DNA of 64,000 bases from Seongchinamella sediminis (GTDB lineage Bacteria; Pseudomonadota; Gammaproteobacteria; Pseudomonadales; Halieaceae): positions 1-64,000 of the forward strand of contig NZ_QRAN01000011.1 of the NCBI RefSeq assembly GCF_003457605.1, written 5' to 3'. This document shows positions 7,732 through 16,034 of the stretch, piece after piece. The translations under genes and the position numbers were made by a program. The notes beneath the pieces are model-generated. The model did not search any database and had not been told where the DNA came from. It saw only the letters and a list, made by a program, of their open reading frames with translations. How positions within the stretch are numbered: position 1 is the stretch's first letter; the number at the start of each line of letters is the position of its first letter.

Positions 7732-8640
7732 TCACGCCGCCGTGGGCACGAAGTTACCGGCCAGCATTTCTTCGGCGTACATTTCCGCGGTGCGCAAACC
7801 GGCGGCGGTCATGATGTCCAGGTTGCCGGCGTATTTCGGCAGGAAATCCCCCAGGCCTTCCACCTCCATATAAATGGAAACCCGCTTGCCGTCGAACACC
7901 GGACCGTTTTTCAGTGTATAGCCGGGCACATATTTGCGGACCTCGGCAATCATATTCTGCACCGACTCGACAATGGCATCCTGGTCCGGGTCAGCGTGCG
8001 TGAGACAGTGAATGGTGTCGCGCATAATCAGCGGCGGCTCCGCCGGGTTGATAATGATAATTGCCTTGCCGGTGTGCGCGCCGCCCACCTGTTCTATGCC
8101 CCTGGCCGTGGTGCGGGTGAATTCGTCGATATTCTTGCGCGTACCGGGGCCGGCACTGCGGGAGCTCACCGTTGCCACAATTTCCGCGTAGGTGACTTCC
8201 TGCACCCGGCTCACCGCCGCCACCATGGGGATTGTCGCCTGGCCGCCGCAGGTCACCATATTGACGTTCATCGCCTTTTGCTCGACGGCGCCAGCCAGGT
8301 TGACCGGCGGCACGCAGAACGGGCCGATGGCCGCCGGAGTGAGGTCTATCATCACCGCGCCCTGCTCGTTTACCTTGCGACTGTTCTCCGCGTGCACGTA
8401 GGCCGAGGTGGCGTCAAAACAGAGCTGCACTCCGTCCTCCCGCATGGTCGGCAGCATGCCGTCCACGCCCTCAGCGGTGGTCTTCAGGCCCATTTCCGCG
8501 GCCCGGGCCAGCCCCGGCGAGTCCGGGTCCACCCCCACCATCCACACCGGTTCCACCACCTCGCTGCGCATGGCTTTCATCAGCAGGTCGGTGCCGATAT
8601 TGCCCGGACCGATGATCGCCGCCTTGATTTTCTTGCTCAT
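7732..8640 (-). CDS. dmpF: Acetaldehyde/propionaldehyde dehydrogenase (acylating)
   Basis: This oxidises the aldehyde released by the aldolase to acetyl- or propionyl-CoA with NAD+ and CoA. The start at 8640 is chosen because AGAGGAA lies five bases upstream, giving 302 residues; an upstream in-frame ATG at 8658 is less likely. Motifs are the nucleotide-binding [11 protein letters not shown] at about 9-20 and the catalytic cysteine in NMVTCGGQA, Cys131. The family is DmpF/BphJ/HsaG/MhpF. It sits 94 bases before the aldolase with which it forms a channelling complex. Confidence 0.95.
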   Translation of the reverse strand: MSKKIKAAIIGPGNIGTDLLMKAMRSEVVEPVWMVGVDPDSPGLARAAEMGLKTTAEGVDGMLPTMREDGVQLCFDATSAYVHAENSRKVNEQGAVMIDLTPAAIGPFCVPPVNLAGAVEQKAMNVNMVTCGGQATIPMVAAVSRVQEVTYAEIVATVSSRSAGPGTRKNIDEFTRTTARGIEQVGGAHTGKAIIIINPAEPPLIMRDTIHCLTHADPDQDAIVESVQNMIAEVRKYVPGYTLKNGPVFDGKRVSIYMEVEGLGDFLPKYAGNLDIMTAAGLRTAEMYAEEMLAGNFVPTAA

Positions 8641-8690
8641 ACTGATTCCTCTGTTCACCGGGGCTGCAGCGCCACCGGCTGAATTCTGTC

Positions 8691-8710
8691 ATTCCGGCGC
8701 CGGCCGGAAT
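8691..8710. repeat. REP-like extragenic palindrome
   Basis: ATTCCGG (8691-8697) and CCGGAAT (8704-8710) form a short hairpin embedded in a GTCATTCCGG...CCGGAATCCA context. This is the shape of repetitive extragenic palindromes common in proteobacterial genomes. It lies between the hydratase and the aldehyde dehydrogenase genes and may stabilise or split the transcript. Only one copy was recognised in this window. Confidence 0.4.
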
Positions 8711-8755
8711 CCAATTGCCCCTGTGACGGGCACTAACCCATGTTTTGTGACCGGG

Positions 8756-9547
8756 TCAGGTAAACCTGCAGCTGCAGCCACCAATACCCTCGATTTCCAG
8801 GCTCATCTCGTCCCCCGCCACCACCGGAATCAGCGGCGCCAGCGAGCCGGAAAGAATCACTTCACCGGCCCTGAACGGAATCCCGAATTCGCCCAGTGTA
8901 TTGGCCAGCCAGGCCACCGCTGTCAGCGGGTTGCCCTGGACAGCACTACCCAGCCCCTCCGAGTGCAACTCGCCATTCTTGTAGATCTTCATCTTCAGTT
9001 GGGGCAGGTCGAAGTCGCGCGGGTCCACCTCGGTCTCGCCGAGCACATAGACCCCACAGGAGGCGTTGTCCGCCACCGTATCCTGGATCTTTATTTTCCA
9101 GTCATCGATGCGCGAATCCACGATTTCGAAACAGGGAATAATGGTCTCGGTGGCGGCGAGCACGTCGGCCTCGGTCACCCCGGGACCGACCAGGTCCTGC
9201 TTCAGGCGAAAGGCGATCTCGCCCTCGGCCCGCGGCGCAATCAGGTTGCCGGCAATCGGTATATCGGCCCCGTCAGGATAGGCCATGGCATCGGTCAGAA
9301 ACCCGAAGTCGGGCTGGAACACGCCGAGCATGTCCTGCACCGGCTTGCTGGTCACACCGATCTTCTTGCCCACCACCTGCTCGCCGTCCTCTTGCTGCCG
9401 GCGCTGCAGCATGCGCAGGCTCACGTGGTAGGCATCTTCAATGGTGATATCGCTCTCACGATCGGTGAGCGGCACCAGGGTACTGCATGCGCGCATCGCC
9501 TGGTACAGCTCGTCACCTAACTGCTCGATTTTTTGGGGATCCATCAT
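8756..9547 (-). CDS. 2-keto-4-pentenoate hydratase family enzyme
   Basis: This adds water to 2-hydroxypenta-2,4-dienoate-type products to give 4-hydroxy-2-oxo acids for the aldolase. The start at 9547 is preferred (GAGGTG nine bases upstream), giving 263 residues, the usual size of DmpE/BphH/HsaE/MhpD. The family core is visible: GKKIGVTSKPVQ, then EGEIAF for metal binding, and GNPLTAVAWLAN near the C-terminus. It lies between the C-C hydrolase and the aldehyde dehydrogenase, exactly in pathway order. The decarboxylase DmpH is a close paralogue, but no paired hydratase/decarboxylase is present. Confidence 0.9.
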   Translation of the reverse strand: MMDPQKIEQLGDELYQAMRACSTLVPLTDRESDITIEDAYHVSLRMLQRRQQEDGEQVVGKKIGVTSKPVQDMLGVFQPDFGFLTDAMAYPDGADIPIAGNLIAPRAEGEIAFRLKQDLVGPGVTEADVLAATETIIPCFEIVDSRIDDWKIKIQDTVADNASCGVYVLGETEVDPRDFDLPQLKMKIYKNGELHSEGLGSAVQGNPLTAVAWLANTLGEFGIPFRAGEVILSGSLAPLIPVVAGDEMSLEIEGIGGCSCRFT

Positions 9548-9624
9548 GGGGGTAAACACCTCATTACATACAGGCGTCATTCTACACTGCCGGGACAACC
9601 AGCCGGTTTAAATTGATTGGCTGT

Positions 9625-10458
9625 TCAGCCGTTCTGCAGAAAGTCGAGGCAGGCCCGGTTAAACATGCCCTCGTGCTCTACCATCACCCAGTGGCCGCAC
9701 TCGTTGACGAGAATGGTGCGCATGTGCCTGATGTTCTTGACCATGGCCATAATACCCTCCTCGGGCATCATCTTCTCGTCCATGCCCCAGAACCCCAGGG
9801 TCGGGCAGCTGATTTCGGCCAGCCTGTCAACCAGCACCGGGACCTGCATGGTGGCCATCACATGGCCGTTCATGATCTCCATGATCTGCATGCGTTCCGC
9901 CACCAGCTCGTCGGTGGCAAGAGCCGGATTGTGCATCAGCCCGGTTGCGAACAGGTCCTTCATCACCGCCGGCGTAACCGGCTCCCCCGACCCGAACACC
10001 TGGAAGACCTTTTGCATGCCGGGCATCTTCTGGTATTCAGCCAGTTCGCTGAGCCCCCCCGGCGCCATGAGTATCAGCTTCTCCACCAGCTCCGGGTAAT
10101 CCAGGGCAAGGCCGAAGGCGATTGCGCCTCCCAGCGAGTTGCCCACCAGGGTGCACTTGTCCACCCCGGCGCAATCGAGTGTCTGCTTGATGCACTCGAC
10201 AAAGAACGACAGCGGATGGTCCACGTCATCCGGCTTGTCGGAAAAACCATAGCCGATGTGATCGGGAATGATACAGCGGTAGCCGGCGTCCACCAGGAAG
10301 GGGTAATTGCCCTTGAAATTGGAGTACCCGCTGGCACCCGGCCCTGAGCCATGCAGGAACACCACTACCTCACCCTCGCCTTCATCCAGGTAATGGATTC
10401 TGTAGCCATTGGCGCAGTCAGCGTAATTGCCTTCGGGAAGCAGTCCTATCTTGCCCAT
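9625..10458 (-). CDS. Meta-cleavage product C-C hydrolase (alpha/beta hydrolase)
   Basis: This 277-residue enzyme hydrolyses the carbon-carbon bond of a ring-cleavage product. The oxyanion motif HGSGPGASG (about 36-44) is diagnostic of the BphD/DmpD/HsaD group. The nucleophile elbow is GNSLGG (Ser108); the acid is Asp226 in GMDEKM and the base is His255 in ECGHWV. Substrate identity (phenyl, alkyl or steroid ring product) cannot be read from sequence. Its neighbours, an HsaA-like monooxygenase and a hydratase, favour a steroid- or phenol-type pathway. Confidence 0.9.
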   Translation of the reverse strand: MGKIGLLPEGNYADCANGYRIHYLDEGEGEVVVFLHGSGPGASGYSNFKGNYPFLVDAGYRCIIPDHIGYGFSDKPDDVDHPLSFFVECIKQTLDCAGVDKCTLVGNSLGGAIAFGLALDYPELVEKLILMAPGGLSELAEYQKMPGMQKVFQVFGSGEPVTPAVMKDLFATGLMHNPALATDELVAERMQIMEIMNGHVMATMQVPVLVDRLAEISCPTLGFWGMDEKMMPEEGIMAMVKNIRHMRTILVNECGHWVMVEHEGMFNRACLDFLQNG

Positions 10459-10491
10459 AGTTTTTTCCTTGTCGGGAGTGAAACGTCTGCC

Positions 10492-11682
10492 TCAGATGGC
10501 GTAATCAATATTTTCCTCGCCAAACATCATCGCCCCCATATTGTTGGCGAAAGGCGTGGAATGGTTGGCCACGTGAGCCTGGCTGGCGAGCATGTCCAGG
10601 TGGAAGTCCAGCAGCTCACTGCCCTTGCGGATGCCGCCGCTGCCGGCGGCCTTGAGCATCCGGCTCGAGAGCTCCAGGCAGCGGTCTGCCACCACCGCCG
10701 AGTCGTAACGGTAGCGCACCCGATCCTCTACCGGGATCGGCTCACCGGCCCGGCACTTTGCCATCATCGCGTCGAAATTGCGCAGCATGGTCAGCTTCAT
10801 CTCCTCGATGGCAGCACGCACCTCCGCCGCCAGCTCGCGGGCATGGGGGTCGTTACTCATTTTGTTGGGCCCCACCTGGCGGGTTTTCGCCACTTCGATG
10901 AACGACTGCAGCGCACCTTCACAGGCACCCAGGGTGGCGGTGCACACGGCACGCACAAATACCTGCATGAAGGGCATATGGTACAGCGGGGCACTATTGA
11001 CCGCGTTACCCGGATTGTCGCAGCGGAAGCCGTCCATGGATTTGTGGGTCCGGTATTCGGGCACGAACACATCATCTACCACAATGTCGTGGGAACCGGT
11101 GCCCTGCAGGCCGACGACATCCCAGTGATCGACGATCTCGTAGTCCTCAATGGGTACCAGGAAGGTCCGGTAGTTGGCCATGTCGAAGGGCGCCTCCGGC
11201 GTGGGTACCACCGCCCCGAGAAATGCCCACTTGCAGTGCTCGGAACCACTGGAGAAACTCCAGCGGCCGCTGAGGCGGAAGCCGCCATCCACGACCTTTA
11301 CCTTGCCCACCGGTGCGTAGGATGAGGAGATCAACACGCTGGGATCATCAGCCCACACGTCCTGGGCCGCTTGGTCGTCGAACACCGCCAACTGCCAGTT
11401 GTGCACTGCAATAACGCCAAGAATCCAGGCGCTGGAGGGGCAGAAGCGGGCGATCTCGTAGCCGACCATGTAAAACACCTGCGGGTCCATGGCATATCCG
11501 CCCCACTGTTCCGGCTGCAGAATCTTGAAAAAGCCCGCCTTGTGAAAATCGGCCACCGTCTCCTCGGGCACTTTACGCTGCGCCTTGCATTGTGCCCTGC
11601 GCTGCACCAGTGCCGGCCCCATCGCTTTGGCGGCGGCGATCAATTCCTGTGCCCTGGGTGATTCCAGTCCGTACTCGTTCAT
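10492..11682 (-). CDS. HsaA-like flavin-dependent monooxygenase (acyl-CoA dehydrogenase fold)
   Basis: The start at 11682 follows AGGTGA and gives 396 residues, the size of group D two-component flavin monooxygenases such as HsaA and HpaH. N-terminal helices are followed by a beta-domain with ISSSYAPVG and the family signature LQGTGSHDIVVDDVFVP. The C-terminus ends in MMFGEENIDYAI. Acyl-CoA dehydrogenases would carry a catalytic Glu in YxGxxE; none is seen here. HsaA hydroxylates a phenolic steroid intermediate using FADH2 from a separate reductase (HsaB), and no reductase gene is nearby. It could alternatively act on another phenol or an N-heterocycle. Confidence 0.75.
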   Translation of the reverse strand: MNEYGLESPRAQELIAAAKAMGPALVQRRAQCKAQRKVPEETVADFHKAGFFKILQPEQWGGYAMDPQVFYMVGYEIARFCPSSAWILGVIAVHNWQLAVFDDQAAQDVWADDPSVLISSSYAPVGKVKVVDGGFRLSGRWSFSSGSEHCKWAFLGAVVPTPEAPFDMANYRTFLVPIEDYEIVDHWDVVGLQGTGSHDIVVDDVFVPEYRTHKSMDGFRCDNPGNAVNSAPLYHMPFMQVFVRAVCTATLGACEGALQSFIEVAKTRQVGPNKMSNDPHARELAAEVRAAIEEMKLTMLRNFDAMMAKCRAGEPIPVEDRVRYRYDSAVVADRCLELSSRMLKAAGSGGIRKGSELLDFHLDMLASQAHVANHSTPFANNMGAMMFGEENIDYAI

Positions 11683-11793
11683 ATACTCACCTGTGTTCTG
11701 ACTTATCATAAAACCTGTGCCGGCAAATCCGCGGCAATCCACCATTAAATCCACTGTGGCAAGGCGCCGCATCCTCCATTTGGGCTATAGCCC

Positions 11794-12654
11794 TTACTCC
11801 ACTACCGCATCGCCGAAACGGGTCGTTTCCCCGAAAAAAGCCCGGTGCGACGGCGGCTGCCGCCCATTGATGTCGGTCACCCCGTACTGTGCACCGAGTT
11901 CGGCGCCAATCCAGACCTTGCCGGAACGCGCCATCAACTCCGGGTCACGGTAGAGCGCCTCGATCACCCTGCCGGTGAATTGCGGCGTTTCACAGGTGTC
12001 GACCAGGTCGGCATACATCTCCGGCTCTGCCTCGAAGACCTGCCGGGTGCGCTCGGTCAACAGCAGCCCCATCCAGATCGACACCACCGCCACCTGGTGG
12101 GGCTTGAAATCCACCGCCATGTCGTGGGCCATTTTGTCCACCGCTGCCTTGCCGGCCCCGTAGGCGGGGCCGTGCATATAGATCCGCCCGCCGAAGGAAG
12201 AGGTGTTGACCACCAGCGCCCGATCACTGGCCAGCAACAGCGGCGCAGCGATGTGGGTAGCGACATAGTGCGAGCGCATACCCACATCCCAGAGATCGGT
12301 GAGCGCCAGCGGCTTCTCCCAGAACGGCCCCTTCCGGGTGAGGGCATCGTTGAGGGCAGTGGCGTTGTTGACCAGGATATCCAGCTTGCCCTGCTCCCGC
12401 TGCACCTGCTCGAAAGCGCGCTTGACCTCCTCGTCATTACTGTGATCGCAGTACAGCGCAATCCCCTTGCCGCCGGCCTGGGTAACTGCCTCGGCGGTAT
12501 CGGCCAGGCTCCCCGGCAGCGGCGCGTCACCGTCCTGTCGGGTCCGGCCGGTGACATAAACCGTGGCACCGCTGGCGCCCAGGGCTATGGCAATACCCTT
12601 GCCGGCGCCGCGACTGGCACCGGTAACTAGTGCAACCCGACCACTGATCTGCAT
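11794..12654 (-). CDS. Short-chain dehydrogenase/reductase (DHRS1-like)
   Basis: The start at 12654 is supported by GGGAG five bases upstream, giving 286 residues. Classical SDR motifs are the cofactor loop TGASRGAGKGIA (11-22), DILVNNAT, and the active-site YGAGK. The TGR after the second strand suggests NADP preference. The DHRS1-type family is often found in catabolic operons, oxidising or reducing alcohol and ketone groups. It is the first gene of the minus-strand meta-cleavage cluster, 111 bases before the monooxygenase, so it may act on the same substrate. Confidence 0.8.
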   Translation of the reverse strand: MQISGRVALVTGASRGAGKGIAIALGASGATVYVTGRTRQDGDAPLPGSLADTAEAVTQAGGKGIALYCDHSNDEEVKRAFEQVQREQGKLDILVNNATALNDALTRKGPFWEKPLALTDLWDVGMRSHYVATHIAAPLLLASDRALVVNTSSFGGRIYMHGPAYGAGKAAVDKMAHDMAVDFKPHQVAVVSIWMGLLLTERTRQVFEAEPEMYADLVDTCETPQFTGRVIEALYRDPELMARSGKVWIGAELGAQYGVTDINGRQPPSHRAFFGETTRFGDAVVE

Positions 12655-12743
12655 GCTTGCTCCCGAAGTGATTAGTCCATTATCGCCTATCCTAATGATG
12701 ATGACGGCGGCCGCCAAGCTTATTACCATTAACGCTGCCAGGC

Positions 12744-13499
12744 ATGTTGATCCAGTCAATGAACTTTAACCAGGTAAAAACGATAACACTCGCCACCCTG
12801 CTGTTGCTGGGCGCCGGGCCGGGCTCTGGCGCCGAGCCGCGGCTGGCCTACACAGAGGACTCGCCCCGGTGGCTGCAGTCGGTGGGCAAGCTGGACGTGC
12901 CGGGAATACAGTTCGAAGGAGGACAGCGCAGGCACCAGCGGGAAAACTGCAGCGGTACGCTGGTGGCGGCGGCCGGTAAACGCCTGGCCAATACGGTGGT
13001 TACCGCCTGGCACTGCCTGGAGTACTACCGGGATTTGAGCAAGCCCATCACCTTCACCCTGTTACCGGGGAGCGACCGGGTTACCCGGCGTGAGGCTTAC
13101 CTGCTGGCCGACGGGGGCAGCATGTATGCGGACTGGGCCGTACTCAGGCTCTATCGGCCTGTCGATACCCGGGTCATTCCCGCCATGGAGTTGAACCCGG
13201 CCCTGGGTGACCGGCTGCGGCCGGTTACCATGGCGGGCTTTTCCGGCGATGCAGGGCTGGGGATGGACGGTGCTGTACTGACCTACCACGACAACTGCCG
13301 GATTACCCGCCAGCACCGCGATGGCAGCGAAACCGACTGCAGCGCCTACAAAGGCGCCTCAGGCGGGGCGGTGATCCAGCTGTCACGGCAGGGCAGCGCC
13401 CAGCTGACCGGGGTTATCTCCCGCGGCAACAGTGAGGGGATCAGCATTTACGTGCCAGTGGCCGATTTTCGTCGGCCCCTGGAGCAGCATCTCAACTAG
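12744..13499 (+). CDS. Secreted trypsin-like serine protease
   Basis: A signal peptide (hydrophobic core TLATLLLLGAG, cleavage near SGA-EP) precedes a chymotrypsin-fold domain. The triad is visible: His90 in TAWHC, Asp130 in YADWAVL, and Ser207 in KGASGGAV. The protein should act in the periplasm or outside the cell. An ATG at 12759 is an equally plausible start and leaves the signal intact; neither has a strong ribosome binding site. Cysteines near the His and Ser motifs suggest disulfides. The physiological target is unknown. It is transcribed divergently from the SDR. Confidence 0.8.
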   Translation: MLIQSMNFNQVKTITLATLLLLGAGPGSGAEPRLAYTEDSPRWLQSVGKLDVPGIQFEGGQRRHQRENCSGTLVAAAGKRLANTVVTAWHCLEYYRDLSKPITFTLLPGSDRVTRREAYLLADGGSMYADWAVLRLYRPVDTRVIPAMELNPALGDRLRPVTMAGFSGDAGLGMDGAVLTYHDNCRITRQHRDGSETDCSAYKGASGGAVIQLSRQGSAQLTGVISRGNSEGISIYVPVADFRRPLEQHLN

Positions 13500-13526
13500 G
13501 GCCTGATCACACCCAGTGAGTTGCCA

Positions 13527-14462
13527 CTAGGCCTCCTCGCGACGCGGTGCAGTCTGCTCACCGACATGGATTTCACCGCGGGCGCGGGCAAGCTCGATCT
13601 GCTTCTGGCGCTCACTGAAGCGCGTGACCTGGTCGACAGACAGGCGGTCATAGCAGTGCGGGCAGCATACGCCCTTGCGATATTTATCGGAGCGCTTGTC
13701 TTCCTCGGTGATCGGCATGCGGCAACCGTAGCACTGGTCATAGTGCCCCTTCTCCAGCTTGTGGTTCACCGCCACCCGGTTGTCGAATACAAAGCACTCC
13801 CCCTGCCAGGTACTCTCCGCTTCCGGCACTTCTTCAAGGTACTTGAGAATTCCACCCTGCAGGTGATAAACCTCCTCGAAACCTTCCTGCAGCATAAACG
13901 CCGAGGCTTTCTCGCAGCGAATGCCGCCGGTGCAGAACATGGCGACCTTCTTCTGTTTTTTCGGATCCAGGTGGCTGCGCACGTACTCGGGAAACTCGCG
14001 GAAGGTGGTGGTATGGGGGTCCACCGCGCCCTTGAAGGTACCGATGCTGTACTCGTAATCGTTGCGGGTGTCGATGAGCAACACGTCGGGATCGTTCACC
14101 AGCTCATTCCAGTCCCCGGGTTTGACATAAGTCCCCACCACCAGGTTGGGATCTATGCCCTCGACGCCCATGGTGACGATCTCCCGCTTGAGCTTGACCT
14201 TCATCCGGTAAAAAGGCATTGCCTCGTCGAAGGACTCCTTGTGTTCCAGTGCCGCCAGTCGGGGATCGGCGCGCAGGTAAGCCAGCACGGTATCGATGCC
14301 CTCGCGAGGGCCGGCCACAGTGCCGTTAATGCCTTCATGGGCAAGCAACAGGGTGCCCTTGACGCCAGCGTCCCGGCAGACATCCAGCAGTGGTTCACGC
14401 AACTCGTGAAAATCTTCCAGGGTGACGAAGTGGTACAGGGCAGCGACAACAACGGGAGCCAT
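13527..14462 (-). CDS. trhO: tRNA uridine(34) hydroxylase TrhO
   Basis: The 311-residue protein matches TrhO (formerly YceA). An acylphosphatase-like N-terminal domain (about 1-95) is followed by a rhodanese domain with [12 protein letters not shown] and the active-site loop CTGGIRCEK (Cys177). A C-terminal cysteine-rich part has CYGC and CCPHC pairs. TrhO makes 5-hydroxyuridine at the wobble position of tRNAs in an oxygen-dependent reaction. It begins three bases after the bolA stop, so the two are co-transcribed. Confidence 0.95.
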   Translation of the reverse strand: MAPVVVAALYHFVTLEDFHELREPLLDVCRDAGVKGTLLLAHEGINGTVAGPREGIDTVLAYLRADPRLAALEHKESFDEAMPFYRMKVKLKREIVTMGVEGIDPNLVVGTYVKPGDWNELVNDPDVLLIDTRNDYEYSIGTFKGAVDPHTTTFREFPEYVRSHLDPKKQKKVAMFCTGGIRCEKASAFMLQEGFEEVYHLQGGILKYLEEVPEAESTWQGECFVFDNRVAVNHKLEKGHYDQCYGCRMPITEEDKRSDKYRKGVCCPHCYDRLSVDQVTRFSERQKQIELARARGEIHVGEQTAPRREEA

Positions 14463-14465
14463 GAC

Positions 14466-14789
14466 TCAGGACACCTCCGCCCGGGAGCCGCCCAGGCAAT
14501 CAGGAGACCCCGGGGCGCCTTGCTCGCGCTCCGACCACTCCTCCGGGCTGTAGGTATGCAGGGCCAGGGCATGAACCGGCCCTGCCAGCTGCTCCGCCAG
14601 AATAGCGTAAACCCGCTGGTGGCGGGCGACCTTGCGCTTGCCGGCGAACTCGGCACAGGCCAGTACCACCTTGAAATGGGTTTCGGAATTGGCGGGCACG
14701 CTGTGCATGTGACTCTCGTTGATCACCTGCAGGTGCTCGGGGGACAGTTCGGCCGTCAGCCGCTGTTCAATTTCAGTTTGTACGCTCAT
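14466..14789 (-). CDS. bolA: BolA family protein
   Basis: This 107-residue protein has the BolA fold signature: an N-terminal helix (EIEQRL), INESHMH, then THFKVVLACAEFAGKRKVARHQRVYAIL. The HxxR-type motif and His in SHMH are likely Fe-S ligands shared with a monothiol glutaredoxin. BolA proteins act in Fe-S handling and as transcriptional regulators of envelope genes under stress. The GAGGC ribosome binding site lies in a small hairpin immediately upstream, and trhO follows directly. Confidence 0.93.
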   Translation of the reverse strand: MSVQTEIEQRLTAELSPEHLQVINESHMHSVPANSETHFKVVLACAEFAGKRKVARHQRVYAILAEQLAGPVHALALHTYSPEEWSEREQGAPGSPDCLGGSRAEVS

Positions 14790-14795
14790 CGGGAT

Positions 14796-14822
14796 GCCTC
14801 AAAAAACGAGGCGCATATTATA
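14796..14822 (-). promoter_or_regulatory. bolA promoter -10 box and leader hairpin covering its Shine-Dalgarno
   Basis: On the minus strand a perfect TATAAT (14822-14817) is followed closely by GCCTC (14812-14808) and GAGGC (14800-14796), which can pair around a T-rich loop. GAGGC is also the ribosome binding site, six bases from the bolA ATG. The -35 region is weak. If transcription starts upstream of the hairpin, initiation of translation could be structure dependent. Confidence 0.4.
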
Positions 14823-14889
14823 CGGCAATGGACGCCCGGCGCCCATCATCCCCGAATGCTGGCCTGGCGAGCCCGGACGGGCGCCGGCG

Positions 14890-15927
14890 CTAGCGGCCGC
14901 TGCGCAAACCCTGGCGAAATTGCCCGGGGGTCTCTCCGGTCCACTTCTTGAACGAACGGTGAAAAGCACTGGGGTCGGTAAAGCCCATTTGCAGCGCCAC
15001 CTCATTGATTGACAGCTCATGCCGGTTGAGGCACAGCTTGGCCGCTTCGCAGCGGGCCTGGTCCTTGATTTCCTGGAAGGTAGTGCCCTCCCGCTTGAGC
15101 CGGCGGCGCAGGGTCGGGGCAGACATATGCAGCGCGCTGCTTATCATTTCAAAACTCGGGAACCCCTCGCTGAAATCGTGCCCGATCATCGCCCTCACCT
15201 GGACGGACAGGTTGTTGCCCGAGGTATCGTTGTCCAGCAGCAGCATCTGGTAGGGCGCCGTGTGCAAAAATTCCCGCAGCGAATGCTGGGTATGGACCAC
15301 GGGCCAGGCCAGGCAGGCGCTGTCGAAGTACAGCAAATCCTTGGCCTGGTTGAAGTAAAGGGGGCAGCCAAAAAGCGCCTCGTACTTGTCCGGGTTGGCC
15401 GGTGGATCGCCGGCAAAATCAACCCGCTGCAGCTCTATCGGTCGGCCGCAGAGCCAGCCAAAAAAGCGGTGCCACATGGACAGGCCGTACGCGTGCGCCG
15501 GGCCGACCTGAGGCTGCCCGGTCCTGATCGTGGTCTGGTAGCCGACCCGGGCGAACTCCTGGCTGAAGTTGGCGTACAGCTGGCTGCGCTCGTCAAAAAA
15601 AGTGCGGTAAAACTCCGATGCCCGCTGGATCGCCTGACCCAGGTTTTCGCAGGAAATGACGCAATAGCACATCATTCTGAAGGCGCCGGGGGCAACCAGG
15701 TCGCTACCCGTGACCCCGAAGGTCTCGTCCTGCAGCAGACTGAGGACCTGCTGGTAAACCCGGGAGTACTGCATGGCGCTGACTTCGGTCCGGTAGTCCG
15801 GGCAGTCCTCGTCCAGCGGGTCAAAATCCAGGCCGGCGTGCTGCAGAATACCGCTAAAGTCATAACCCCGATCACTCACCATGCGCAGCAGGGTTTTCAC
15901 AAAACGTGTCGGGACGCGATCACTCAT
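14890..15927 (-). CDS. AraC-family transcriptional regulator (arabinose-binding-like N-terminal domain)
   Basis: The start at 15927 gives 345 residues, normal for the OruR/ArgR-like AraC subgroup. Residues about 20-210 form the effector domain, with the family pattern GAFRMMCYCVISCENLGQAI. The C-terminal 100 residues hold two HTH motifs (MSAPTLRRRLKREGTTFQEIK and INEVALQMGFTDPSAFHRSFKKWTG). Such regulators often control acyl-CoA or fatty acid catabolic operons. The nearest candidate targets are the meta-cleavage genes or the divergent low-complexity protein, but no binding site is identified. A paralogue lies at 53699-54706. Confidence 0.88.
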   Translation of the reverse strand: MSDRVPTRFVKTLLRMVSDRGYDFSGILQHAGLDFDPLDEDCPDYRTEVSAMQYSRVYQQVLSLLQDETFGVTGSDLVAPGAFRMMCYCVISCENLGQAIQRASEFYRTFFDERSQLYANFSQEFARVGYQTTIRTGQPQVGPAHAYGLSMWHRFFGWLCGRPIELQRVDFAGDPPANPDKYEALFGCPLYFNQAKDLLYFDSACLAWPVVHTQHSLREFLHTAPYQMLLLDNDTSGNNLSVQVRAMIGHDFSEGFPSFEMISSALHMSAPTLRRRLKREGTTFQEIKDQARCEAAKLCLNRHELSINEVALQMGFTDPSAFHRSFKKWTGETPGQFRQGLRSGR

Positions 15928-16034
15928 GGATTCATCTGGCCGCCTAAGGGCTGCGCATAGTAACAGACTTGCCCGCGCAGCAAAGCTGCTCCCATGGGCG
16001 TATACTGTTACCGGGTGGGTAATGGAGAACCGCA

